Assembly: GCA_019420505.1 (NCBI GenBank)
Contig: JAHZHC010000012.1
Location: 1-64,000 of the forward strand
Length of the DNA stretch: 64,000 nt
Direction of reading: 5' to 3'
DNA from: Ruminococcus sp.
GTDB lineage: Bacteria; Bacillota; Clostridia; Oscillospirales; Ruminococcaceae
Below the pieces are notes generated by a model. It was given only the letters and a program-made list of their open reading frames with translations. It had not been told where the DNA came from and searched no databases. This document shows positions 8,146-17,102 of the stretch, piece after piece. The first letter of the stretch is position 1. Every line of letters starts with the position of its first letter. Both the position numbers and the translations under genes were made by a program.

Positions 8146-9396
8146 ATGGATATAAAAATAACCCCGTCTAAGCTTTCGGGTACGGTGAAAATCCCTCCTT
8201 CCAAAAGCGCAGCACACAGACTGATAATTTCAGCTGCTCTTGCAAAAGGGACTTCCATAATAACTAACCTTTACCCATCAGCTGATATTTTAGCTACTAT
8301 AGATTGTATGAAAGCTTTGGGAGCAAAAATCGAATTCAAAGGTGATACCGCTACAGTTACAGGGATAAAACAAACACCGAAAAAAGCAGTGCTTGACTGT
8401 CATGAATCAGGTTCAACCCTTAGATTTTTAATTCCCGTTGCCTGCGCTTTGGGTGTAGAATGTACTTTTATCGGGAGCGGGAAGTTACCGCAACGTCCTA
8501 TTACTCCATACATAGACCAATTCCCAAAGCATGGAATTGAGTTTGATTTCAGTGAAGCAAAAAAAGGCGAGTTTTTGCCTTGTTCAATAAAAGGTAAGCT
8601 TACTTCCGGCAAATTTGAAATTGACGGCGGGATTTCTTCGCAGTTTATTACCGGTCTGCTTTTTGCCTTGTCAATTCTTGACGGCGACAGCGAAATCGTT
8701 CTTACCTCTCATCTTGAATCCAGACCTTACGTGGATATAACCGTAGATTGCCTGAAAAGCTTTGGCGGAGAAATACTTGAAACCGAAATGTCTTATAAAA
8801 TAAAAGGCAATCAACAGCTTTCCGCTAAAAATGCACAAGTTGAAGGAGATTATTCTCAATCAGCATTCTTTTATGTGGCTGATTCTCTCGGTTCTGATAT
8901 CGAAGTTTCAGGACTTAACGAAAAGTCCTTTCAAGGTGACAAAAAAATCATTGAAATATGCAAAGAAATAGTTTATAATAAAAATGATATGTTAAATCCG
9001 TTTAAGCTGGATTGTTCTGATATCCCCGATCTGGTTCCAATATTGACAGTGCTTGCGACATTTTGTTCAGGAATATCAGAGATAACCAATGTTTCACGGC
9101 TTCGTATCAAAGAAAGCGACAGGCTTGAAGCTATTTCATCATGCCTTAATAAAATAGGCGGAAAGGTTACCGCCTGCACCGACAAACTGATAATTGAGGG
9201 AGTAAAGGAACTTAAAGGCGGCGAGGTAAACTCCTACAATGATCACCGTATAGCAATGGCAATGGCTGTCGCCGCAACAAGATGTACAAAACCGCTGATT
9301 ATAAAAGATGCAAATTGCGTTTCAAAGTCATATCCGAACTTCTGGGAGGATTATAAAGCTTTAGGAGGAAAAATAGATGTCATCAACATGGAATAA
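8146..9396 (+). CDS. aroA: 5-enolpyruvylshikimate-3-phosphate synthase
   Basis: The 416-residue enzyme transfers enolpyruvyl from PEP to shikimate-3-phosphate. It has PPSKSAAHR (~17-25; substrate lysine and phosphate-binding Ser), ESGSTLRFLIP (~87-97), the LPQRPI PEP-binding region (~112-117), RLRIKESDR (~325-333) and SYNDHRIAMAMAVA (~365-378). The PEP loop reads ESGSTLRF rather than the class I GNAGTAMR, as in Gram-positive class II enzymes. Its stop overlaps aroC by 20 bases, indicating translational coupling. Confidence 0.95.
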   Translation: MDIKITPSKLSGTVKIPPSKSAAHRLIISAALAKGTSIITNLYPSADILATIDCMKALGAKIEFKGDTATVTGIKQTPKKAVLDCHESGSTLRFLIPVACALGVECTFIGSGKLPQRPITPYIDQFPKHGIEFDFSEAKKGEFLPCSIKGKLTSGKFEIDGGISSQFITGLLFALSILDGDSEIVLTSHLESRPYVDITVDCLKSFGGEILETEMSYKIKGNQQLSAKNAQVEGDYSQSAFFYVADSLGSDIEVSGLNEKSFQGDKKIIEICKEIVYNKNDMLNPFKLDCSDIPDLVPILTVLATFCSGISEITNVSRLRIKESDRLEAISSCLNKIGGKVTACTDKLIIEGVKELKGGEVNSYNDHRIAMAMAVAATRCTKPLIIKDANCVSKSYPNFWEDYKALGGKIDVINME

Positions 9397-10468
9397 GAAT
9401 ATAAGTTTTTCAGTTTTCGGCGAAAGCCATGGCCCTGCAATAGGGGTCTGTATAGATAATGTTCCGCCGGGAGAAACTCTCGATATGGATAAACTGATGC
9501 ATTTTATGGCAAGGCGTGCACCTAAAAAGGATAAAACCTCAACCCAAAGACGTGAAAAGGATATGCCTCAGATCATGTCCGGTTTTTTCAACGGTAAAAC
9601 AACAGGCACACCCCTTTGTGCATTGATCCAGAATACAGACCAGCATTCACAGGACTATTCAAATCTTTCAAAACTGGCCCGCCCCGGTCATGCAGACTAT
9701 ACAGGTGCATTAAGATACCGTGGATTTAATGACCAGAGAGGCGGAGGACATTTTTCAGGCAGACTTACTGCTCCCCTGTGCTTTGCAGGTGCCGTAGCTG
9801 CACAGATCCTTGAAAAAAGGGGAATCTATGTGGGCGCACATATCGCTGAGATCCATAAAATAAAGGACGATCCCCTTGATCCTATAAGAACTTCAAGAGA
9901 TGATATTATCTCATTAAGAGAAAAAGAATTTCCTACAGTTTCCGATTCTAAGGGCAAAAAAATGATTGCCGATATTGATAAGGCAAGAATGAGTCAGGAC
10001 AGCGTCGGCGGCATTGTAGAATGTGTGGCAATTAATGTTCCCGCAGGAATCGGATCACCGATTTTTGACGGACTTGAAAATTCTATAGCTCAGCTTATTT
10101 TCGGAATCCCTGCCGTTAAAGGACTTGAATTCGGCGCAGGCTTCAATGCTTCGAAAATGCTTGGTTCTGAAAATAATGACGAGTTTTATGTGGATGAGAA
10201 CGGTCATGTAGTTACAAGAACTAATTTTCACGGAGGAATTTTGGGAGGGATCTCTTCAGGAATGCCAATTACCCTGAGGGTTGCATTCAAACCAACTCCT
10301 TCTATTTCACAGCCGCAGCAAACAGTTGATTATTCAGCAATGAAAAATGAAACTTTGGTTATAAAAGGACGCCACGACCCCTGTGTTGTTCCGAGGGCTG
10401 TCCCTTGTGTTGAAGCCGCAGTGAATATCGCACTTCTTAACCATATGCTCGAATACCCAAATTTTTAG
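9377..10468 (+). CDS. aroC: Chorismate synthase
   Basis: The 363-residue FMN-dependent enzyme makes chorismate, the last shikimate step. Signatures are FGESHGPAIG (~12-21), a basic FMN/phosphate region (MARRAPKKDKTSTQRREKD, ~44-62), GHADYTGALRYRGFNDQRGGGHFSGR (~108-133), and the C-terminal GRHDPCVVPRAVPCVEA (~334-350). The start lies 20 bases inside aroA. Length is normal. Confidence 0.95.
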   Translation: MSSTWNKNISFSVFGESHGPAIGVCIDNVPPGETLDMDKLMHFMARRAPKKDKTSTQRREKDMPQIMSGFFNGKTTGTPLCALIQNTDQHSQDYSNLSKLARPGHADYTGALRYRGFNDQRGGGHFSGRLTAPLCFAGAVAAQILEKRGIYVGAHIAEIHKIKDDPLDPIRTSRDDIISLREKEFPTVSDSKGKKMIADIDKARMSQDSVGGIVECVAINVPAGIGSPIFDGLENSIAQLIFGIPAVKGLEFGAGFNASKMLGSENNDEFYVDENGHVVTRTNFHGGILGGISSGMPITLRVAFKPTPSISQPQQTVDYSAMKNETLVIKGRHDPCVVPRAVPCVEAAVNIALLNHMLEYPNF

Positions 10469-10471
10469 CGC

Positions 10472-10528
10472 CGGCACCGGAGGATAAAACCGACAATTAA
10501 ATTCTACAGCTTGGGTCCTTCAGTGCCG
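10472..10528 (+). other. Intercistronic hairpin after aroC
   Basis: CGGCAC-C-GGAGGA (10472-10484) pairs with TCCTTC-A-GTGCCG (10516-10528): 12 pairs with one mismatch around a 31-base loop. No T-run follows, so it looks like an RNA processing or stability element rather than a terminator. Confidence 0.45.
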
Positions 10529-10554
10529 TATCCCAATAAAACGAGGTAATCATC

Positions 10555-11160
10555 TTGATAGAAAACAGTTATATAAACAGCGTTACACCCAATATATTAA
10601 ATCCTACTGACCAGTATGAAGTCAAAATATTATTGGCGTATTTTCTTTATCAAATCGACCGTCCCGTTACTCCCAATCAGCTTACCGAAATTGCTACAGG
10701 CGATGAAATAGTGAACTATTTCCTTTTTTCCGAAGCCGTAAATGAAATGCTCAGAAGCGGTACTATTGAGCTGACCGAAATTGACGGAACAAATTATTAT
10801 GTACTTACCGAAAAAGGAAAAGAAGGTGCGCTCAGCTTTAAAAAGCTGGTCAGCAAAAGCGTGAGGGACAGAATTTATGCCGCAGGATTAAGATTCTTTA
10901 CAAAGCTTAAAAACCAAAGAGATGTTACCTTTGAGATAACCGAGCTTGAAAAAGGATATTCCGTACATTGTAAATGTGTGGACAATGACATAACCCTTAT
11001 GGACCTGACCATGTTTGCACCCGACTTGGGTGAAGCCGAATATGTCAAATCAAAAATTATGATGAATCCCACAGATTTTTATTGCAAGGTTATGGATTAT
11101 ATTATAGAAAATGAAGAATATGTTCCAAGTATCAGCGAACAGGACGAAGAAACAGAATAG
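10555..11160 (+). CDS. DUF4364 family protein
   Basis: The 201-residue protein matches the DUF4364 pattern: an N-terminal winged-helix-like part (residues ~15-95; LLAYFLYQIDRPVTPNQLTEIA, then NYYVLTEKGKEGA) and a C-terminal alpha/beta half. It starts at TTG 10555 with GAGG nine bases upstream; there is no alternative ATG before the conserved region. The first half looks DNA-binding (PadR/MarR-like), but its role is not established. It ends the shikimate unit and is followed by a strong terminator. Confidence 0.7.
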   Translation: MIENSYINSVTPNILNPTDQYEVKILLAYFLYQIDRPVTPNQLTEIATGDEIVNYFLFSEAVNEMLRSGTIELTEIDGTNYYVLTEKGKEGALSFKKLVSKSVRDRIYAAGLRFFTKLKNQRDVTFEITELEKGYSVHCKCVDNDITLMDLTMFAPDLGEAEYVKSKIMMNPTDFYCKVMDYIIENEEYVPSISEQDEETE

Positions 11161-11168
11161 TAAATTTA

Positions 11169-11196
11169 ACGGGCGGTCAATGACCGCCCGTTTGTA
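11169..11196 (+). terminator. Terminator of the shikimate operon
   Basis: A near-perfect stem ACGGGCGG/CCGCCCGT lies nine bases after the DUF4364 stop codon and is followed by TTTG. Confidence 0.75.
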
Positions 11197-11273
11197 TTAA
11201 TAAAGTATAATCTCTTCTTATTATGAATATTAATTTAATCATAAATGCTTCATAAAAATACAGACCTGCTTGT

Positions 11274-12152
11274 TTATTTCCTGTCCTTTCGCCAAATATT
11301 ATTGTAAAAAAACATCAGAACTGCCATTGCAATGATTATAATATAGCCCAGAATGCTGTAACCGTCCGGAATGTCCCCGAAAAGAATAAATCCCAGCATA
11401 GCCGCAAAAATAATCTGTGAATAATCATAAACCGAAATCTCTTTCGCCGGAGCCTTTGTGTATGCGGCAGTTATAGAAAACTGTCCGCCTGCCGCCGCCA
11501 GTCCCGCACCTAAAAGACATAAAAGCTGATTAAATGTCATAGGGTGAAAATCAAATATCAAAAACGGTAAAGTAACGACACATGAAAAACCTGAAAAAAA
11601 TGCAACAATAAACGGATTTTTTTCACCATGCTGTCCTAAATATCTTACCGCAGTGTATGCTGCTCCGGCTGACATTCCACCAATAAGACCTAAAAATGCA
11701 GGAAATATATCAACATTGGAAAACGTAGGTTTTATAATGAATAAGCTGCCTATAAAAGCAATGAATACCGCCGCACCCTGAAAAAACGTCAGTCTTTCTT
11801 TTAAAAATAAAAAAGAGAATATAATTACAAAAAACGGTGACATCTTGTTGAGCATTGAAGCGTCTGCCAGTACAAGATGATCAATTGCATAAAAATTGCA
11901 GAGTATGCCTAACGTTCCTATCCCTGCCCTTATTAACAGCGCCGGAATATTGGACTTTCTTTGGCATTTGAAGGGTATTCTGTTTTTTGCAAGTATAATG
12001 CAGGCAAAAATCAGGGCCACAAAATTACGGAAAAAACTTTTCTGTATCGACGGAAGATCCCCCGAAAGCCTGACAAATGCGTTCATAAACGCAAAGCAGA
12101 ATGCAGATAATATAATATATAATATACCTAAATATTTTTTCTGTCCCAACAT
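11274..12152 (-). CDS. EamA/DMT-family transporter
   Basis: This 292-residue protein has ten predicted membrane helices in two five-helix EamA repeats. The first has SFFRNFVALIFACI (~38-51) and LNKMSPFFVIIFSFLFLKERLT; the second ends with DYSQIIFAAMLGFILFGDIPD. These are hallmark DMT features, including the helix-breaking Glu/Asp after the fourth helix of each repeat. Substrates of such carriers include amino acids and nucleotide metabolites; none can be assigned. The start is three bases after the DUF3783 gene, so the two form an operon. Confidence 0.85.
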   Translation of the reverse strand: MLGQKKYLGILYIILSAFCFAFMNAFVRLSGDLPSIQKSFFRNFVALIFACIILAKNRIPFKCQRKSNIPALLIRAGIGTLGILCNFYAIDHLVLADASMLNKMSPFFVIIFSFLFLKERLTFFQGAAVFIAFIGSLFIIKPTFSNVDIFPAFLGLIGGMSAGAAYTAVRYLGQHGEKNPFIVAFFSGFSCVVTLPFLIFDFHPMTFNQLLCLLGAGLAAAGGQFSITAAYTKAPAKEISVYDYSQIIFAAMLGFILFGDIPDGYSILGYIIIIAMAVLMFFYNNIWRKDRK

Positions 12153-12155
12153 CTT

Positions 12156-12551
12156 TTATGCCTGTCCCCTTGTCATCATCTTATGTTCCTTTTCAAGCTC
12201 GTCAATCAGTTCTTTTAATGACCAGCTCTGATTTGACGGCGTAACCATAGCCTTAAGAGGAATGTTTATATTATTGGTTTTCAGTTCACTTAAAAGCCTG
12301 TCAATGTTTTTTCTCTGAATTCCCGAAAAAATAAGACATTGCTTTTCGGGAGGATTTTCACAGTTTCCCTTGGCGCTTGAAAAACCTCTGAATCCGCATA
12401 AATAGCCTACCTTTTCATTCGCCTTTTCTTTAGCTATTATCTTATGTTCCATTCCAATGCTGTTGACTATTGAATCAATAATTTTACATTGTACTTCATC
12501 TAAACCATAGCTTAAAATCTGCTGAGGTGCAGTAATAATACGAGATTTCAT
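12156..12551 (-). CDS. DUF3783-containing protein
   Basis: The 131-residue protein has the DUF3783 core in its second half (CLIFSGIQRKNIDRLLSELKTNNINIPLKAMVTP, split here at ~72-105, then NQSWSLKELIDELEKEH). The family is small and of unknown function. The cysteines in its first half (Cys52, Cys64) are not an obvious metal site. It is the promoter-proximal gene of a pair with the EamA transporter and has AAAGGA upstream of its ATG. Confidence 0.7.
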   Translation of the reverse strand: MKSRIITAPQQILSYGLDEVQCKIIDSIVNSIGMEHKIIAKEKANEKVGYLCGFRGFSSAKGNCENPPEKQCLIFSGIQRKNIDRLLSELKTNNINIPLKAMVTPSNQSWSLKELIDELEKEHKMMTRGQA

Positions 12552-12587
12552 ATTTTCAATCCTTTCTTTCCCATTAACAACTATATT

Positions 12588-12616
12588 ATTATACTATTTT
12601 TATTCCGGATATTCAA
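12588..12616 (-). promoter_or_regulatory. Promoter of the DUF3783-EamA operon
   Basis: On the minus strand TTGAAT (12611-12616), 17 bases, then a perfect TATAAT (12588-12593), about 37 bases before the start codon. Confidence 0.7.
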
Positions 12617-12802
12617 GTACTGAAAATATTTTCAGTCATTATACACTATAATCTGTGTATACCAATACTTAGCTTACGGATTCCTCAGCGCTTAAGCAAT
12701 GTGGTATTATTTACCCTGTAAAATCTGAATATTACTTACATTGACTTTTGAAATTCAGAATGTTATACTATTAAAAAATTTTGAGCAAAGCGATGATAAC
12801 CT

Positions 12803-13330
12803 ATGAAAATAATTGAGCATATAAAACAGCTTCTTATTAACCGTGTTCCCCATTGGAATCTGACCCTGTTTCTGATTTTTCTTGTTTTTTTAACAGCATT
12901 ATTAGTGCTGCTGAAAAAATCGAGGATTAATACTAATCAAAAAACAGCGTCAGCGCTCCTATTGTTTTATTCTTATAATGTGCTGATTACTACATTATTT
13001 ATGAGAAAACCAATGACTTACAGAATTTTTAATTTTACACCCTTGAGCAGCTTTATAACTCCTCATGATTCCAGTATGCTTGAGTTTCTGTTCAATGCGC
13101 TGCTCTTTATACCGATAGGATTTCTCATTAACTGTATTTTTAAAAAATTCAAACCCGGAAAAACTGTGTTGATTGGTATGACTTCAAGCCTTATGATTGA
13201 AATAATCCAGTTTGCTTTAAGATTGGGCGAATTTGAAACTGACGATATTATTTCAAATACACTGGGGGCATTTTCAGGAAGCCTGATCTATTTGCTGATT
13301 GTCTGTCTGAAAAATAAAAACAAAAAATAA
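12803..13330 (+). CDS. VanZ-like family membrane protein
   Basis: The 175-residue protein has about four membrane helices and the VanZ pattern: RIFNFTPLSSFI (~75-86), then NALLFIPIGFLINCIF (~97-112), then SLMIEIIQFALRLGEFETDDIISNTLGAFSG (~129-159, with the conserved E.IQ...R.....DDI..N..GA). VanZ confers low teicoplanin resistance in enterococci, but most homologues have no known role. The ribosome site is weak. It stands alone between two divergent units. Confidence 0.85.
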   Translation: MKIIEHIKQLLINRVPHWNLTLFLIFLVFLTALLVLLKKSRINTNQKTASALLLFYSYNVLITTLFMRKPMTYRIFNFTPLSSFITPHDSSMLEFLFNALLFIPIGFLINCIFKKFKPGKTVLIGMTSSLMIEIIQFALRLGEFETDDIISNTLGAFSGSLIYLLIVCLKNKNKK

Positions 13331-13477
13331 CCAACCTCCTGCTGTCACATTATCCTGCCTGTGAGCATATAATAAAACAACCCTGCACTATGTGTAACAG
13401 AATTTTTATTGCCGCTGATTATTTTTTTCAGTATGGGTAATAATAGGTGTAAGAAAACTTAGATAGGAGTGTTCAGG

Positions 13478-13831
13478 GTGACAGTACACAGAGGTGAAAT
13501 ATATTACGCAGACCTGAGTCCCGTGGTCGGTTCGGAACAAGGCGGCTTGCGGCCCGTCCTGATAGTGCAGAATGACGTTGGAAATAAGCATTCTCCCACA
13601 GTAATTGCAGCCGCAATAACAAGCCAAAGAGAAAAAGCCAAGCTACCTACACATATCGAGGTCGGCGGCGGAAGCTGCGGACTTGCAAAGGACTCAATAG
13701 TCCTGTTGGAACAAATTCGTACATTGGACAAAAAACGCCTGAAGGAACGTATGGGTGAACTTGACACAGGATCCATGAATGCCGTAAATTCTGCTCTCTC
13801 CATTTCATTTGGTTTGAATAATAATATATAA
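13478..13831 (+). CDS. mazF: PemK/MazF-type endoribonuclease toxin
   Basis: The 117-residue protein matches EndoA/MazF: RGEIYYADLSPVVGSEQGG (~5-23) with the catalytic-loop Arg, LRPVLIVQND, SPTVIAAAITSQ (with conserved Thr/Ser), and the basic segment KKRLKERMGEL. I chose GTG at 13478 because AGGAG (13465-13469) lies eight bases upstream; the longer frame at 13469 would overlap that site. MazF cleaves single-stranded mRNA and is usually held by a cognate antitoxin encoded just upstream. None is visible in the 150 bases between VanZ and this gene, nor downstream. Confidence 0.9.
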   Translation: MTVHRGEIYYADLSPVVGSEQGGLRPVLIVQNDVGNKHSPTVIAAAITSQREKAKLPTHIEVGGGSCGLAKDSIVLLEQIRTLDKKRLKERMGELDTGSMNAVNSALSISFGLNNNI

Positions 13832-13840
13832 TATATTGAA

Positions 13841-13878
13841 AAGCGCCCTGTATTGCAGATGCAATTCAGAGCGTTTTT
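13841..13878 (+). terminator. Terminator of mazF
   Basis: AAGCGCCCTG-TATTGC pairs imperfectly with GCAATTCAG-AGCGTT and is followed by TTTTTG. Confidence 0.65.
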
Positions 13879-13905
13879 GTTTATCCAAATATTATAAATT
13901 TATAG

Positions 13906-14526
13906 TTATTCTATATTCTCATCAAAATATTCTGTTGCCCTCAGTGCAGCAGCAAGAATAAAATCCTCATTTAAATATACCGGCGGCTCACTTATCATCT
14001 TGTCTTTTTCATAATCTCCCAAAATATAATCTCTATATTTTTTCATAAGTTCAGCAGTAACTCCTGCTGTCTCAAAAAACACAGCGTTTTTCAGCTTTTC
14101 CCGTGCTTCACCGTACCAATCCTGTTTTGCCAATACATAGTTGAGCCTGAAAAGCTCCCGCCACTTCTGTTCCTTAAATTTTTCCTCAGCAAAACCCTGA
14201 GCCCTTAAAAACCTGAATAGATTAGGCTGAACAGTCTCATCCCATGCAATATCCGTATATAAATGAAAAATATATCCCTTTAAAAAATCTTCGTTTCCAA
14301 TAAATCTGACTTTCTCTTCATCATAGAATCTTTTAATGTTTTCCTTCCATTCAGCATAGTTCTTTGAACGGATGTGAGCAGAATATCTTTCCTGTTCAGA
14401 AGCGTAACCCTCAAGATTAACCGAGTCCGGAGCAATCGCTCCCATGTAAAATTCAGCTTCATTTTTTATGCCGATCTCGTTTTTCATCATATATGCAATT
14501 TTCAGATGTACAGTTGCTGACGGCAT
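13906..14526 (-). CDS. Zinc-dependent phospholipase C-like family protein
   Basis: The 206-residue protein starts MPSATVHLKIAYMM and continues FYMGAIAPDSVN (~27-38), YSAHIRSKNYAEW (~49-61) and GYIFHLYTDIAWDE (~84-97). This His/Asp pattern recalls the conserved zinc-binding hydrolases annotated as phospholipase C/S1-P1 nuclease-like in Clostridia. The start at 14526 is preceded by GGGGGG seven bases upstream; a GTG further up would add five residues but overlap this site. There is no signal peptide, so it is probably cytoplasmic. The substrate is unknown. Confidence 0.65.
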   Translation of the reverse strand: MPSATVHLKIAYMMKNEIGIKNEAEFYMGAIAPDSVNLEGYASEQERYSAHIRSKNYAEWKENIKRFYDEEKVRFIGNEDFLKGYIFHLYTDIAWDETVQPNLFRFLRAQGFAEEKFKEQKWRELFRLNYVLAKQDWYGEAREKLKNAVFFETAGVTAELMKKYRDYILGDYEKDKMISEPPVYLNEDFILAAALRATEYFDENIE

Positions 14527-14628
14527 AAAATATCCCCCCACGGAAAGTTTATATGTTTAAAATCCGAATATTTATTGTTTTCCCTGTTTTATCTATAGAG
14601 TCAATATAAAAATTTACAGCCGAAGAAT

Positions 14629-15492
14629 TTACTTATCCTCAAGTCCTTTTAAAGCCTTGATTTCATCCTTATCCACTCTGATAACAGCGTCCTTAATAAC
14701 CTCTACATCATTTTTGTCAACAGTAGCAACAGCGTCTGTCTTGTCCATTTTTACTCTTAGCTTTCCGGTAAGAAGATTTACTTCTTCAACAACCCCTCTG
14801 CCATCAGCAGTTTTAACTACAGCCCCGACCTTAGGCGTTATCTTTAAAAGCTCCTCATAGCTTTCCTGTTCATATTTCAAACAGCACATCAGTCTTCCGC
14901 ATGTTCCTGAAATCTTTGTCGGATTAAGCGACAAAGATTGTTCTTTAGCCATTTTTATAGAAACCGGCTGAAATTCTCCTAAAAACCGTGAACAGCAAAA
15001 CGGCTGACCGCATATTCCAAGTCCGCCTAATTTCTTCGCCTCATCACGAACACCGATTTGTCTTAACTCAATCCTTGTACGGAAAACCGACGCCAGATCC
15101 TTTACAAGCTCTCTGAAATCAATCCTGCTCTCAGCAGTAAAATAAAACAGAATTTTATTATTGTCAAAAGTGCATTCAACATCAATAAGATTCATTTTAA
15201 GATCATGCTTTTTTATCTTTTCTTCACAAATTTTAAAAGCGTCCTGCTCCCTTTTTTTATTTTTCTCAATAACGTCAAAATCCTGTGAAGACGCAATTCT
15301 GATAACCGGTTTTATAGGAGAAGAAAATTCGCTTTCATCAATCTCCCTTTCAGCAATAACTACCTCTCCGCATTCAATGCCCCTTGCCGTTTCAACAATT
15401 ACACTTTCACCGAGAGGAATGTCCAATCCGTCAGGATTAAAGTAATATATCTTACCAATGCTTTTAAACCTTACTCCTATTATCTTAACCAT
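14629..15492 (-). CDS. yaaT: PSP1 domain protein YaaT
   Basis: The 287-residue PSP1 protein has the family's cysteine clusters: CGQPFCCSRFL (~160-170) and CGRLMCCLKYEQES (~199-212), likely an iron-sulfur or metal site. An HTH-like or KOW-like C-terminal part follows (GAVVKTADGRGVVEEVNLL). In Bacillus, YaaT with YlbF and YmcA forms the Y-complex, which acts on RNase Y and on phosphorelay and competence. It lies 32 bases after holB, as in the Bacillus yaa cluster. Confidence 0.9.
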   Translation of the reverse strand: MVKIIGVRFKSIGKIYYFNPDGLDIPLGESVIVETARGIECGEVVIAEREIDESEFSSPIKPVIRIASSQDFDVIEKNKKREQDAFKICEEKIKKHDLKMNLIDVECTFDNNKILFYFTAESRIDFRELVKDLASVFRTRIELRQIGVRDEAKKLGGLGICGQPFCCSRFLGEFQPVSIKMAKEQSLSLNPTKISGTCGRLMCCLKYEQESYEELLKITPKVGAVVKTADGRGVVEEVNLLTGKLRVKMDKTDAVATVDKNDVEVIKDAVIRVDKDEIKALKGLEDK

Positions 15493-15524
15493 AAATTTGT
15501 TTTCCTTTCATAAAAACCATAAAT

Positions 15525-16514
15525 TTATTTAAAAAATCTTGCCGCCAGACTGTTCATTGTCAGCGTAAGATTTGTATTTGCGTCAAGCCTGTTAATATAA
15601 TCTCCCAAAAGCTCATATATCTCCCGACACCCGTCAATACTGAATCTCCCTGCAAGCTTAGCAGATATTTCAGGCATACAGCCTACAGTCCTGTCAATAC
15701 CAAGCCTCAGAACGCAAGCGTCCCTGAAACCCTCTTCCAGTAATTCAAGCGCTCTGCGAAATACCGCTTTTTTTCCGTCTGCAATAAAAAAAGCCTTAAG
15801 AAGCTCATATTCGTTCCCCTGATATACAGCTTCAGCGCTGAGCTTTGCAATATCCATCGCCGTCGAAACCGACCTGTCCTCAAGAAATTCAATGCACCTT
15901 CCAATGTTTCCGCCGCCGAAAACCGCCGCTTTTTCAATATCCTGATATGTGTATTCCGAGGTCTTTAAATATCTGTCTTCAAGAAATTCTATGATATCCG
16001 TATCATTGCATGGTAAAGCGCCTAAACATAAAACCCTTGAAATGACTGTTTCAAGAAAAATTTCCTTAGTTGCCGCCGTTAAAATTATTATACAATGCTC
16101 AGGCGGCTCTTCTATGAGCTTTAAAAGTATGTTCTGTACTTGAACCGAAGTGTTTGAAGACCTGTCCAGATCAGAAATAAGATATACCTTGAATTTCCCC
16201 TCATTAGGTTTTATAACAGCGTCGGAAACCAGTTCTCTTATCACATCCACCTGATAATTCCCGTTTTCATTAGCTTTCGCAGAAATAAAATCAGGGTGAA
16301 CTCCTCTGTCCATCATTCTGCATGACCTGCATTGTCCGCAAGGCTCACCCGATCCGGATTCACAAAGAACCGATGCCGCAATATATCCCGCCAAAACTTT
16401 TTTGCCCTGTCCTCTTTCTCCCGTAATTACTATGGAATGAGGTTCACGTTTTTTAGAAATCATAGACTTTATAAGCTTTTTCACAGGTTCATTTGAATAT
16501 AACTTAATGCTCAT
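15525..16514 (-). CDS. holB: DNA polymerase III delta-prime subunit
   Basis: The 329-residue clamp-loader subunit has a P-loop-like GERGQGKK (~31-38), a zinc-knuckle-type cysteine run CGQCRSCRMMDRGVHPDF (~60-77), YLISDLDRSS (Walker B-like) and NILLKLIEEPP (~125-135). It also has TAATKEIFLETVISRVLCLGAL, a sensor-1/SRC-like segment. It works with tau and delta to load the beta clamp. Neighbours darA upstream and yaaT downstream match the Bacillus order. Confidence 0.88.
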   Translation of the reverse strand: MSIKLYSNEPVKKLIKSMISKKREPHSIVITGERGQGKKVLAGYIAASVLCESGSGEPCGQCRSCRMMDRGVHPDFISAKANENGNYQVDVIRELVSDAVIKPNEGKFKVYLISDLDRSSNTSVQVQNILLKLIEEPPEHCIIILTAATKEIFLETVISRVLCLGALPCNDTDIIEFLEDRYLKTSEYTYQDIEKAAVFGGGNIGRCIEFLEDRSVSTAMDIAKLSAEAVYQGNEYELLKAFFIADGKKAVFRRALELLEEGFRDACVLRLGIDRTVGCMPEISAKLAGRFSIDGCREIYELLGDYINRLDANTNLTLTMNSLAARFFK

Positions 16515-16604
16515 AATGACCGTAACTCCTTTGTTTTAAACCTTACTCCAAAATTCCGTTGTCATAAATCTTATTGAAAGAATTCACCCGTCCGGCACGA
16601 GGAC

Positions 16605-16928
16605 CTATACTTTTTCAAAGCGTTCAATGTCTGTAACAAAAATCGTTGCACCGCCGATTGTAACCTCAACAGGACGGGAAGCCCCTATTTCCTGTTCCAT
16701 AATCGAAGAAGACGGAACAAACTGTTTTCTTTTTCTGGAATGCTTTTTGCATACTTCAATTACAGCGTCTACTTTTTCATCCTCACAGCATATCATAAAC
16801 GTGGTGTTTCCTGACATAAGAAATCCTCCGGTTGATGAAAGCTTTGTTGCCCTTATTCCGTTTTTGAGAAGTCCCTTTGATACCGCATAAGTATCATCAT
16901 TATTAACAATCGCATATACAAGCTTCAT
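16605..16928 (-). CDS. darA: Cyclic-di-AMP receptor protein DarA (PstA)
   Basis: The 107-residue PII-like protein shows MKLVYAIVNNDD, the T-loop/base-binding region LSSTGGFLMSGNTTFMICCEDEKVDAV (~30-56) and GGATIFVTDIERFEKV at the end. These are diagnostic of the c-di-AMP-binding trimer DarA/PstA. Its target is still unknown in most species. The start has a perfect AGGAGG. It is followed by an intergenic repeat and then holB-yaaT. Confidence 0.92.
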   Translation of the reverse strand: MKLVYAIVNNDDTYAVSKGLLKNGIRATKLSSTGGFLMSGNTTFMICCEDEKVDAVIEVCKKHSRKRKQFVPSSSIMEQEIGASRPVEVTIGGATIFVTDIERFEKV

Positions 16929-16978
16929 TGATTAACCTCCTGTTGCCTTGCAAGATAATTGTAATATCTTATTCTTGT

Positions 16979-17102
16979 TCAATAAGGGTTTGCCCGTTAT
17001 TCAACGTGGCAAGGGTTGACTATTGTCAACCTGTAATCAGTGGGGGATTGTATCCCCTGCTGATTACAAAATGTTCCCCGCCACCTTAATGGTGGGGGAC
17101 AT
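16979..17102 (-). repeat. Short intergenic element, copy C (minus orientation)
   Basis: Read on the minus strand it begins ATGTCCCCCACC, forms a hairpin with GGTGGCGGGGAACAT, contains two more stem-loops (TGTAATCAG...CTGATTACA; GTTGAC...GTCAAC), and ends CCCTTATTGAA. Its first 17 bases overlap the 3' end of the membrane-protein gene and supply its last codons and stop. Related copies lie at 19901, 31723 and 53808. Confidence 0.6.
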
